Shown in pieces: positions 1 through 9,937 of a stretch of DNA of 64,000 bases (the first letter of the stretch is position 1; every line of letters begins with the position of its first letter). Below the pieces are notes generated by a model. The model did not search any database. It had not been told where the DNA came from and saw nothing but the letters and a program-made list of their open reading frames with translations. Location: contig RSEE01000012.1 in NCBI GenBank assembly GCA_003971905.1, positions 868,001 to 932,000 of the forward strand, in the 5' to 3' direction. Source of the DNA: Moniliella sp. 'wahieum' (Eukaryota > Basidiomycota > Moniliellomycetes > Moniliellales > Moniliellaceae). The translations under genes and the position numbers were made by a program.

Positions 1-94
1 CTCGCTGGCCACTAGGGTTACCTCGTTGGCTCGCCTGGCTTTGAGCTGGCTTCGATCGCCCGCGCCGCCCCTTTCTCGACTACCCCCCACCACC

Positions 95-799
95 ATGGAG
101 AACGACAAGCACCAGCTCGTGGACCTGTACGTGCCCCGCAAGTGCGCTGCCACCGGCCGTATCCTGCAGGCCAAGGACCACGCCTCGGTCCAGATCGCCG
201 TTGCCGACGTGGACGAGGAGGGCCGTGCGATTCCGGCGCTTCGACCGTGTTTGCCATCTCGGGCTTTGTCCGCAAGTCGGGCGAGAGCGATGACTCCATC
301 AACCGTCTTGCCACCCAGGAGGGCCGTACGTACTTTTCCTGAGTTCTTTTTCTTCCTCCGAGAGCGAGAGGCCATCCATGCTTGGTGCTTGCTTGGGTAC
401 TCGCCTGTTCGCGACCCCTTGTTTGGCGCGACGCCTCCCCCATCTCGCCCGTCACAGCACCCTCCCTCCGCACACGCTCCCGACAGTCTGCCCGCCCACT
501 GCCTCGAGCAACTTTCAGGGTCGGGGTAGGATTCAGCCTTTGGCTATGAGCGGATATTGATGGCCATCACCTTAGAGCCCGGGCCTTTAGTATCTATGGA
601 TGCTTGGGTGTCAAAGTGCTGGTACACGTTTATCGTGGCGGTGCACGATGGGGTGCAGTGCTGGAGAGGGCAGGCGAGGGCCAGGTGCCAAGTCACCTCT
701 TTGCTCTCTGGAACCATGGACTCGGTTTCGTGCCGGAACGAGTGTACTGACCCCCTCTCTTGTCCAGTGCTCCGCAACGTCTGGAGCTACCAGAAGTAA
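95..799 (+). CDS. RPS21: 40S ribosomal protein S21 (eS21), two exons
   Basis: Small-subunit ribosomal protein eS21. The start at 95 sits in a strong ACCATGG context and opens with [20 protein letters not shown], the typical conserved N-terminus. Exon 1 continues through a [15 protein letters not shown] motif; exon 2 (768-799) supplies the conserved ending [10 protein letters not shown]. The intron is 326-767 (donor GTACGT, acceptor CCAG), 442 nt, long for this window; splicing gives GGC-CTG-CTC in frame. A one-base loss in a G run at 235-236 breaks the frame inside exon 1; one extra G gives [19 protein letters not shown], matching the family. Length after repair (about 88 residues) is normal for eS21. 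Identity is secure; the frame break is probably a sequence error. Confidence 0.93.
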
Positions 800-1423
800 C
801 CAGCTTGTCCTGGCTACCTTGGTTGGGCCTGCTTGCCCCGCTTTCACGTAACAAATTAGGCTGGGGCTCCTGCCGTGCCACTATTCCACTCCGCATTCCA
901 TTCCTCCATATGCTTTGCTTGCTTTGCACTTGTGCGATGTACTCTTAGCTCCTTCCTCGCCCACCCATCTGCTTGACAGACCTCAGGTTCCCAGTTGGAC
1001 TCCAATCCATAGAATTCGCACAGCTTGCCTTGGCTCGCCTCGGACGGCGTTACATGGTGCTCCAGCAGGACTCCTCCCCTCTTGCCTACCCACGACCACC
1101 CTTTCCAACTGAACCAGCGCATCCCAACCTGAGCCTCAAGCTCAATGCGCAACGCAGCAATGAACGGATCAAATGGTACTACGGTACAGTTGGTTCTCCA
1201 GGCAGGAAAGACATGCAAAGCAGAGTGAGGTGGAAGCGGAGACCCGACAACCCGAAAAGGTCGGGAAAGGCGCGGGCTGGGCAGCGTGGAAAGGGAAGGC
1301 CGTGGCCCAGCGACACAAAGGTAGGAAAGGGAACGTGAGGTGTAGGGTATGATAGCAGTGGAAAGACGGCAGAGGGGCGGAAGGGGCGGGGAGGGGGAGG
1401 GAGCAGAGACAGGCAAAAGGAAA
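800..1423. other. Convergent spacer between RPS21 and FUZ7
   Basis: The 3' ends of RPS21 (+) and the MAPKK gene (-) face each other here. I see no conserved protein, RNA gene or organised repeat. Open frames across it are short and compositionally biased. Confidence 0.6.
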
Positions 1424-3375
1424 CTAGGGAGCGTTGAGCCAGGCAGCGAGTTGGTCCTGTGTCAGGGTGGCCGACGTGATGAGCGGGTGGCGGAGGAGCA
1501 CTTTGGGTGCGGCGCGGCTGAGTGGGTCCTTGGCCAAGCAGGCATCCGCAAAGGAACGCAAGGGCAAGGGTACGTATCCGGCAGCCGGGGGCTAGGTTCA
1601 TTGACAATGTGCTGGAGCAAATCGAGGATGCTGCCCACCTCATTCTCATTCTCCTCGTCCGAGAAGGGGAACCGGCCCAAAGCGAGCTCGATGAGGGTTA
1701 CGCCCAACGACCATACATCGCTCTTGACAGTATACTGGCTGCCTTGGATCCGCTCTCTGGGGGGGGGTCCAAATTGGTTAGGAGACTCAGTGCAGGAAGC
1801 AGACAGGGTGTAGAGGTGGGGAGGAGGGGGGGAAGATGATTGTACTCACACTCATATACGTGCTCGTGCCAACGAACGTGTCGGCGATAGAGTTGATCAG
1901 TTCACCTGATACGCCGAAATCGCAATCTTCAACTCGCCCGAACTGTTGGCGAGAATGTTACTTGACATCGCGATGATGATGCGATGCACATCGTAGAGAT
2001 AGGTAAGACCATTCACCACCACATTGGCTACACAAGCGCAGATATCGTACGGAATGGCCCCTTTATGTTTGTAGATCTGGTCCCGAGCTGGGAAAGGAGA
2101 AGAGTCAGAGAACGCCAACAAAAAGGTGGAGAAGACAAAGGAAATATATGGGGGGGGGCGTGGAGAAACAGAACAAAACGTACCCTCGGTCCATGTACTC
2201 CATGCACATGCAGATGTGCGGCTCGGTGAGGTAGGCACCAACAAAGTTGATAATGTAGGGCGAGTCGCACTCGTGCATAATCTGGAGTTCACGAACAATT
2301 GCGCGCACCGCTGGCTTGGCCTCCACAAAGACGACTTTTTTAGCCAGACTTGGCTCGAGGGAAGGTGGCGCACTTTGGTCACTGTACCGCCATTGCCGGC
2401 CCCGAGCTCAGAAAGGAACTCGAGATCGTCGTTGGACAAAACTTTGGGCACCCGCCAGCCTTATGCTTGGTCCCAGTCAAATCAAGCGAAGCCAGCCCGC
2501 ATCAGTTATGGTAACTGCCCGAAGCGCCGCTCCGAGCCAACGGTTTCAACCCATTTTCTCTCCCGGCCTCACACTCAACCCATCCCCAGACAGCGAAGCG
2601 CTTCCGATATTGATGCCTCGGGCCCCATTGAGCTTGAGATTCTTCGGTGCCCGCTTCTTTAGTCGCCCAGGCGACTTTTTCGGGAACCCGGCCCCAGGGC
2701 GGGGAGGTGCGCCAAAGCTCGGCCCGACCCATTTTCCCCGAGCCCAGTGGACACGGGGGGCGGGTCGACAGGAGCCCCAAGGGCAGGAGCCGAGGCAGGA
2801 AGTTGGGTGGTTGGAGGCGGGGCCAAGGGGAAGGAAGAGGGCACAGCCGAAGCGCTGACAGCGTCGGCCGGCGGGCGGAAGGCAGTGCTGTTTGCCGGAG
2901 CGGTGCCCGCACCGGCTTCCAGGAGCGAGGGCGTAGTAACAGGCGTGGCTTTGGAAACAGTAGCGCGGCGAAGAGGAGAGGGAAGGGGGCCGCTGTGGCT
3001 GGCGGATGGCGGACTCGCTTGGACTGTATTTGTGGCCGAGCGAAGGGGAAGCGGTGCTGGGGGGGTTGGTCATGGGGTTGGAGAGGGGAGCTGGAGCGGG
3101 GGTTGGGGCGGGGCGGGGACAGAAGGGGGAACGGAGAGGGACTCGGGCATGCGGGAGGAGGAGGATGCGGACGTGAGGGTGCGAGAGTGCGTGTGGGTGT
3201 GGGTGTGGGCAGAAGAGGCGGCGTGGTTGGGCAGGCCATGCTGCTGGTCGGTGGGTTTGCGGGTGGGAGAGGCGGAGTGGCTGAGGCGGGGCACAGGGAT
3301 GCTCAAGGGCGAGTCGGCGAGCTGGAGCCCCTTGAAGTTGCGCTTTCTGCGCACGGGGGGCTTGATGACGGACAT
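1424..3375 (-). CDS. FUZ7: MAP kinase kinase of the Ste7/Fuz7/MEK type
   Basis: Dual-specificity kinase expected to phosphorylate a pheromone/filamentation MAPK. The chosen start (3375) gives [19 protein letters not shown], the basic N-terminal docking-like segment of the family, followed by about 300 codons of Pro/Ser/Thr-rich sequence. The kinase domain begins near 2430 with [18 protein letters not shown] (glycine loop) and continues with [20 protein letters not shown] and [11 protein letters not shown]. After an intron at 2088-2183 (GTACGT) come [30 protein letters not shown], a second intron near 1757-1850 (GTGAGT donor; exact junction unresolved), [35 protein letters not shown] and the end [13 protein letters not shown]. 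Frame losses lie near 2335, 1970, 1917 and 1573; as printed the HRD and DFG catalytic motifs are destroyed. Fuz7-like rather than Pbs2-like judging by the HECDSPYI and SPERIQG regions. Confidence 0.87.
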
Positions 3376-4500
3376 GGGGGCGGGCAGGGGGCAGCAGGAT
3401 GGGAGGGGCGGGTCGTGAGCACTCGGGTGGAGTGTGGAGGCGAGCACTGGTTCTGAGTGCTACGGCGACTTGGGTACTGAATACGCGGACGTACCGACGG
3501 GCGAGTGCTGTGCTGCCTCGGCCTGCCCTGCCCGCCCGCGCCCGCCACGCCCACCGGCGGGCACGGCGCCAGTGTGGGCGGCCCACTCGTGCTGTGCGCC
3601 CAGCAGGTGCAACAGAAAGAGCTGTCACGTGATGCGCGTGCCAGCCTTCCCGCCGCCCGTGGCTCTGCCACGCGTCGCAGCCGGCGCCGCACTGGCCCAG
3701 TGTGTGGATACAGAAGGGCAAAGCCACGCTGTGCTGACATTGGGCGACGTGCCACATCGGTGTGGAGCACACACGCGGGCATCTCCCGTTGCTCGGGCAC
3801 CCCCCCGCTGGGTGCAAATATATACTCGTGCCACCAGCACCGCCATTCCTTCTTTTCTTCTTCGACAGGACGATCCATACCCCCCTCCTCCTTCTCCCTC
3901 CTTGTGCCGCCAGTCCGCCCCCGTCACACACCCCTTCTGATGTGGTGCATCTTGCAAAACGGAGCTGTGCCATCGCGTTTTCTCTTCTTGAGCAAGCGTA
4001 TATTATCCACCCCATCAGAGGTTGTCCCCAGGCGATTCGCCATTCAAGTTCTGATCATCTCGATTCAATATCCAGCATCCATCAAAAGGATAGCGATAGT
4101 GGAGAAAGAGCATTCGAATGATCCACACCACATCACAGTGACTTACAGACTAATATACAACAGTGATATTCGCATCAGTAGTACTAAGAAAAGGATGCAG
4201 TGAAAATGGAATTTTTGTGGCGTGTGTTGCAGATGATGCCAGATGTCGGCACACTGAGTCATGAGGTCGCAATTCGCGATGAAGCTCTCAAGGACCTCAA
4301 GATTTAAATGCACTCGAGTTGTCATCTCTAGAGGCACCTATCGTCGTATACCGGGGGGAAATGCATACTGTCCAAACTGTTATAGTATCAGTTGTCCAAG
4401 ATCATTATATATCGATCTTAACTATTGCGTACACGTTTAGTTCAACGCACAACGCGTTTCCCCTTCTTCATATGGTTCCCCTTCTCGGCCATGAAAGCGT
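3376..4500. promoter_or_regulatory. Upstream region of FUZ7 and start of the gene-poor island
   Basis: About 1.1 kb upstream of the MAPKK start. It is GC-rich to about 3.8 kb, then becomes more A/T-rich. An A/T patch AAATATATA lies at 3817-3825. I found no convincing coding region; long open frames on both strands here are Pro/Arg/Ala-rich composition effects. Confidence 0.35.
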
Positions 4501-4689
4501 CTCAGATCCTTTGTCAGATCTCAGTCTCAGTACTGATCGCCTGAGGCCTGAGCGGCACTCGCCGAGCACTGCCGAGTTCAGGGCTCAGGAGGTCTGAACC
4601 CAGTCTGAGTCCTCACAGGCCTCAGTACTTGGTACATTCTTCAGTACTCGGTTACTCAGTGCTCAGTGCGCTCAGTGCGCTCAGTACTC
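4501..4689. repeat. CTCAG/CTGAG-rich repeat cluster
   Basis: Dense, degenerate copies of CTCAG and its complement CTGAG, many extended to CTCAGTA or CTCAGTG. The right end is nearly regular: CTCAGTG at 4655, 4662 and 4671, then CTCAGTA at 4680. CAGATCTCAG at 4515-4524 recurs exactly at 52699-52708. It is one of at least six such clusters in the window, all in spacers. Confidence 0.75.
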
Positions 4690-5424
4690 AATAGAGACAG
4701 AGACTCCTTGTTTCGTCAGAGAAAATAAGTCCCATGTCACATACAACCATAGTCACTATTAATATTGAGTCACTTTTTCGGCTACATGTTCTCTCTCTCT
4801 CCGCTCTATCAAAACGCGTGCGCGTGATATAATCCGTTATCAACTCAAACGACACGCTGGCTCATACATGTCATAGTTGGGCTGATCTCTTCGCCCCCAT
4901 TTCCCATCCCTTCTTCCCGAGTGTCTCACACTTTCCTCTGTCTTCCGTTTTTCGCAATGACGAGATGTGCTTTGCTCTTGTTTCTTTCCCCATGAACGAT
5001 TGCCTCATCCCTTGCCTTAGGCCCGACTGTGGTCTCCCTCGTTTTAGGCCTTAGTAGCCCCCACTGTAACACTAGTAGAAAGCGCTAAAGGAAGAATTGT
5101 GGAACGGACGCCCAAAGGACTGCAGTGGTGGGCAGTTTGGTCATCGCGATTGGGATCATCAAGCAGCAGGCGGGTATATTATTCTTGAAGGGGATGATAG
5201 GATGCGCACAGGGGAAAAGAGCGAACGCAACAGGAGCCGAGTGAAGGAAGAGAGGATTACCAACGAGTCATTGGTAGACCTCGGCGTAGCTGCTCTAGCG
5301 ATGGAGGTGCAGCCATCCCTTGTAGGCGACATCCCCACAGTAATATTTGGGCCAGAAAAGTGTTACCCATCAGAGTTGGTCTTGGATACCATCTGGAACT
5401 GGCGGGATGCACTATATAGGAACC

Positions 5425-5785
5425 TCATAATCTTTTTCGTGAGACCTCTGAAACGGAAACGTACAAGTCACACTGAGTATGATAGTACAGGAAGACCGTA
5501 GAGACGGTGTACCGTCGTCGATGATCTCCTGGACTATAGGTCGTGGTTGAACCACAAGAGAAAACGTTAGCCAAATGAGCGTCCTTGCAGCGCCTCTATC
5601 GTTGTATCCATATATAGGGCTATGCGTTGTTCCAGGAGCTCACGCGCGTGAGGCAGATGATCTGGATGCGGACAAGGAAACTGTGGGTCATATCCATAAC
5701 CAAAAGGAGCTATTATTGGGAAAATGTACGGGTTAAGGCACGGTGTACGAGTGACACCACGGAAACACTTTTCGGGATCTAAGGT
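5425..5785 (-). other. Unidentified coding-like fragment, two overlapping frames
   Basis: On the minus strand, a stop-to-stop frame runs from 5785 to 5567 with non-repetitive, protein-like residues such as PYIFPIIAPFGYGYDPQFP and ARELLEQRIALYMDTT. A second frame takes over at 5580 (AHLANVFSCGSTTTYSP) and ends at a TGA at 5425-5427. The two overlap as they would across a one-base frame loss, giving about 120 codons. There is no convincing start; the only methionine is internal. I do not recognise the family. It may be an exon or element remnant, or chance. Confidence 0.22.
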
Positions 5786-6504
5786 CTACAGGTTAATGCC
5801 TTTCTCTTTCAATATCCAGAGAGAACCCCGTGACATTATATGCTCATTCCTTCGAGATTCTCATATGAGATGGCCCAGGTCTCTAGAAGGCCGAATACAT
5901 GGGATGAAGGATGTTGGCAACGACAGAGATTTGGGCTTGGGTATCTTCTATGCTCATCTCACGGAAGTGGTTTGTGGAGTGGGGGTATAGCCGTTCGCGA
6001 CGGCGTGTTTGGCGGCGATACGTGTGCATACCTTCAGCAAGGGCGACAGCGTCCTCCGCAACGGGTGTGGTTAGAGGTGACACCGCGATCTGTTGCATGT
6101 GATGGTTTCCCAAATGAGATTTGGAGCAAGATGTGGGGACACTCTCAATCTATTCACGACAGTGTTGTTATATGCAGTTTGGAACACCTGCTTGGAACCC
6201 ATTTTTTACGTAGAGGACGATCCACGAGACAAATTCTTTCTTCCACCGTCTCTCTATTCGGTAAAATTATATACAGTTCTCTCCCCTTCTCTCGCGAGAC
6301 ATAGTAGTATGAAGAGTGCCTCATATCTCCCATCGCATATGCAGGGTACACTCCGTGGTGGATTTATTGGGGGCATTCATGCCCTATAGGATTGCTCGTA
6401 TGTTTCATACTACCTTCAAATGCTAGTAGTCTTATTTGGGTTGCTTCTTCCATTTTTCAAAGTGGATGTGGATTCTTTGCAGGAGGAAAAGGAACCGTGT
6501 CATG

Positions 6505-6531
6505 GGGGGGGTCCCGAGGTGGGACCCCCCC
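6505..6531. repeat. Perfect 11-bp G/C inverted repeat with 5-nt loop
   Basis: GGGGGGGTCCC (6505-6515) and GGGACCCCCCC (6521-6531) are perfect complements separated by GAGGT. It lies in the gene-poor island; transcript or single strand could fold into a stable hairpin. A terminator-like or element-end role is possible but unproven. Confidence 0.6.
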
Positions 6532-6603
6532 TGTAGTTTCGGGTATAAACCCTTGGACAGATCAATCGGTTGGCTCGTACGTTAGGTCCTGCTCCAGATC
6601 CTG

Positions 6604-6624
6604 GTTGAACGTTCAACGTTGAAC
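6604..6624. repeat. Heptamer array (GTTSAAC)x3
   Basis: Three exact 7-bp units, GTTGAAC, GTTCAAC, GTTGAAC, giving overlapping palindromes centred on AACGTT. Related GTTCAAC/GTTAAAC units occur near 33454, 34376 and 53204. Confidence 0.7.
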
Positions 6625-7342
6625 CGAGAGGGTGTGAGGCTAGGGAGAGACCCTCTAGTTTGGGTGGCTGCCTGCGTGCAAAGGCCGCAGTCCAGACCCT
6701 CCGAGGTAGGAGCCGTGTACGTAGGTAGTTAGACCAGCTGAAGGGGTCCAGGAGCTCCGGAATTACTCTGTTCCTCGTCGTGTTACCACACTCGGTACGC
6801 TATAGCTGGCGGGAACAGACAGAGTCCTAAAGAAGAGCAAGCGCTACTACTGACTGATAGTAACCGCGACTTGCAGAGTGCTCGACGTAAGTCGTAAATT
6901 CGTAAACGTAAGGGTGGTAGAAGGTGGAAGGGCGAGAGAGGAACTGGTAGTCGGGGAGACCAACGGTGATAGACAGGATGGTCATCGACAAGGACCACCG
7001 CTAGCAAGCCTTAGACATGGCTGTTTATATACAGCAGAAGGAACCACAGGCCTCAAGTGCTGCTCATGACAGGTATAGACAGAATGCGGGGCACTTCCCA
7101 GAAAGGTAGAGAAGACTAATGCACAGCCCTTGCTTCCCAAGGTGCTGACGCGGCGCAGTCGGGCGCAGCAGGAAGGGTTCTGACAAGATTGGACGCAATA
7201 GGCACACAAGGCATCGTACCGATAAGCCCACGCGGCCATGGCGGGCCGCGGATGATACCCGCAGCAAGGATAAGGTGTCGACTGCCTCTCTCTCGCTAGT
7301 CTAACCGGACTGACGCATGTTGGGCTGAGATTCTACGAGATG

Positions 7343-7378
7343 CGGGGCTCAGCGTCCGGAGATAACCGGAGCGCCCCG
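7343..7378. repeat. Nested inverted repeat (hairpin-forming)
   Basis: The outer arms CGGGGC (7343-7348) and GCCCCG (7373-7378) enclose inner arms TCCGG (7355-7359) and CCGGA (7366-7370). It lies about 440 bp upstream of TAH18. Function unknown. Confidence 0.4.
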
Positions 7379-7821
7379 TAACAAACGGTGTGCTTTGTTC
7401 GCATGTGAGGAGGTGCGCTCTGTGCTCCCCCGGACGATTCTGAGGGCAACTATCATGGTCCTGTTAGCTGATCAGGTAAATCTTCTCACTGCTCTTCGCC
7501 GCTCCTGTCTTTTTCTCCGTACCCATTCAACAGTGCATCCTTTGGCACTTTTGGCCTCTCACTATACTAGCCTCCCTCGTCTCGCCCGACCCTTACTCAC
7601 AGCACCAGGTTAAATAAACCAGACCTGAACATTTCCGTCCCGTGCATGATGGATGGATGATCGATGATCCGAGATTTGAAATGCCGACAAATAATAGGGA
7701 CAAAAGTTGTTTTGGCTCCGATTTCATCTCCGCTCCCACTTCTGCTTGCTGACGGGCGAGCCTCAACCCATCTGCGGACGTCTCCACCACGATTGCCTAA
7801 GCGCTCCCGGCTTACACCACC

Positions 7822-9937
7822 ATGCTTGCCCGTGATGGTGACCCATCAGACGGAGAAGCTATTTCCAGTAATACTGGGGATACCACAAGAGGGACGTTTA
7901 CATTGATCTACTGCTCGCAAACCGGCACTGCTGAGGATCTGGCCGCTCGCCTTGCCCAGGCTGGTCAGCGGCGCAGGTATTCGGTGCGCGTGTTCGACGT
8001 GGCCGAATACGACGTTGTGGATCTGGTGGATGAGGAGGAACCCGTCATATTTCTCGTTAGCACCACCGGGAATGGTAACTTTCCCACTTCGGCCATTCCT
8101 TTTTGGTCTTTCCTTCTCCGTGCCGATTTGCCGACCGACAGCCTCTCCGACCTTCGCTTTGCCGTCCTAGGGCTGGGAGACAGCAGCTATCTCAAGTTTT
8201 GTTGGGCTGCCCGTCTTTTGCGACGCCGCTTGCAGGGACTGGGAGCTTCGGAGTACATTGATGCCCAGGACGCCGACGATCAACACCCTCTCGGGTACGT
8301 TTGCTTCCCCTGTCCGGATCCCTGTCCCTCCTCTAACCTGCCCGTTTAACCTCAGCCTCGAAGGTGCCTTTGACCCGTTCACGACTGCACTCTGGGAGAA
8401 GCTCTCACTCGATTGTCCGCTTCCAGCCGGTCTGGATGAGATTCCAGAAGAGGTCCTACTACCACCCAGTATCCAGATTGAGTTGACCGACAAAGTTGTC
8501 GATCCTGAAGAGTTAGCGAGTGCTTCGGCTCCCTTGGCGCCCAATGGGAAGCACTTGGCTCGGTTGACGGTTAATGAGCGCATGATGCCCCAAAGCATTT
8601 CCAGGACGTGCGCTTTCTTGAGTTTGAGCACCTCCCCTCGCCGGCGGACAAGGTGACAGAGGAGCAGCATCCTATGGACTATCATCCGGGCGACGTTTTG
8701 TGCCTCAAGCCGCAGAACTCTGAGGTGGATGTAGAGCGTTTCTTGGCGCGAATGGGCTGGAAAACACAACACATCCTACCTGTCCCCCAATTGGGTTGTA
8801 CGTCTTGTCTCCCTCTCCTGAGCATATTGGTGGCTAATATGGGACTGTGTGGCTCAGATCGTAAGATCCCAAGCGATGTTCCGTCGCAGGTAACGCTGTT
8901 TGATCTGGTGCGCGATCACCTGGACATTTGCTCTGTTCCCCGCGCTACCTTTTTTCAAGCCATCCGTCGTTTTTCGCCGAAGGGAGAGATGGAGCGGGAA
9001 AAGTTGGACGAGTACTGCACTCTGGTGAGGGGCGGATGAGGTTTGATTATGCCCAAGCGTTCGTCGCACATCCTCGAAGTGTAGAGGAGGTTTGGTACCG
9101 TGCAGTTTGATCTTGCCTACTTGTTGGATGTGGTGCCTTTTCTCAAGCCACGCGAGTTTAGCATTGCGTCCGATCGAACGTACCTGCAATGGCAACAGCC
9201 TGGCCCCCCTCGTGTCCAATTGGCAGTGGCCATCGTCAAGTACAAGACCCGGCTTAGGGAGCCACGGCGGGGTGTCTGTACCGCTTGGCTTAGTACCTTG
9301 CCTGTTGGCGCGGTTGTGCCCTACACGCTCACGCGTGGCTCGTTGCGCTTACCCCCCACGAAGAGACGCCGGTCGTGTACGTAGGTCCGGGAACAGGGGT
9401 GGCACCTATGCGTGCCTTTCTGCAAGCCCGTCTGCTCCGATCGGAGCAATCCAACCGGAGCGCCACCCGTCCCGCCACGCCCACCGCGGAAGAGGGGAAA
9501 GGGAATGGCTCTCGGCTTGTGGACCGCAACCGTATCTACCTTGGCTTTCGTAACGCGGACAGCGACGTGCTCTTCCGTTCGGACTGGGTACGGTGGGGAG
9601 AGGCGGGATTGCTGAGCTGGCACCTCGCCGCGTCCCGTGATCCGATTGGACCAGAGATGCTGAGTTGGCCGCTGCCGCGGCGGCTCGGCCTCGGGGTGGG
9701 GTGTATGTGCAAGACCTCTTGGCTCGAAAAGCGGATCGGGCATGGCTATGGCAAGCGTTGGCCGAACGGGGCGCCTATGTTCTTATTTCGGGTTCGGCGG
9801 GCAAGATGCCGGAAGCGATCCGCCAAGCCCTGGCTCAAGCGGCCGTTGAGGAAGGTGGCCTGTCGGAGGAGCAGGCGGAACGATACATCACGCTGCTCTC
9901 CAACCAAGGCCGTCTACAAGAAGAGTGTTGGAGCTAA
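7822..9937 (+). CDS. TAH18: NADPH-dependent diflavin oxidoreductase Tah18 (NDOR1)
   Basis: Cytosolic diflavin reductase that passes electrons from NADPH through FAD and FMN to Dre2 for cytosolic Fe-S protein assembly. The N-terminal flavodoxin domain is clear: LIYCSQTGTAEDLAARLAQ (FMN phosphate loop), FLVSTTGNGNFP and AVLGLGDSSYLKF. Introns: 8295-8355 and 8798-8857, both with GTACGT donors; splicing restores QHPLGLEGAFDPF and PVPQLGYRKIPSD. The reductase part shows YHPGDVLCLKPQN, FDLAYLLDVVPFLKPREFSI, the FAD/NADP region LPVGAVVPYTLTRGSL, VYVGPGTGVAPMRAFLQAR, and the ending AERGAYVLISGSAGKMPEA. Frame losses at about 8590, 9030-9095, 9355 and 9590-9660 break the C-terminal half. The stop abuts SUV3 on the other strand. 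Confidence 0.9.

Larger units (their letters stand above)
4690..7821. other. Gene-poor, lower-GC island without a recognised gene
   Basis: About 3.1 kb visibly richer in A/T than the flanking genes, especially 4.7-6.45 kb. Plus-strand frames at 5097-5501 and 5840-6304 encode sequences with no motif I recognise, and a coding-like fragment lies on the minus strand at 5425-5785. Inverted repeats occur at 6505-6531 and 7343-7378. A decayed mobile element is possible, but I see no transposase, reverse transcriptase, paired LTRs or target-site duplication. Confidence 0.5.

Noticed and set aside
556-750. C/D snoRNA in the RPS21 intron
   Set aside because: A TTGATGG and a distant CTGA are too imperfect and too far apart for a C/D box RNA.
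2546-4015. Minus-strand 489-codon frame upstream of and overlapping FUZ7
   Set aside because: Part of it is the MAPKK N-terminal region in shifted frames; the upstream half is Arg/Ala/Pro-rich with no conserved motif. The MSVIKPP start at 3375 is better supported.
7318-7400. LTR start (TGTTGGG...) of a retroelement
   Set aside because: No second LTR, primer-binding site, coding domain or target duplication found.
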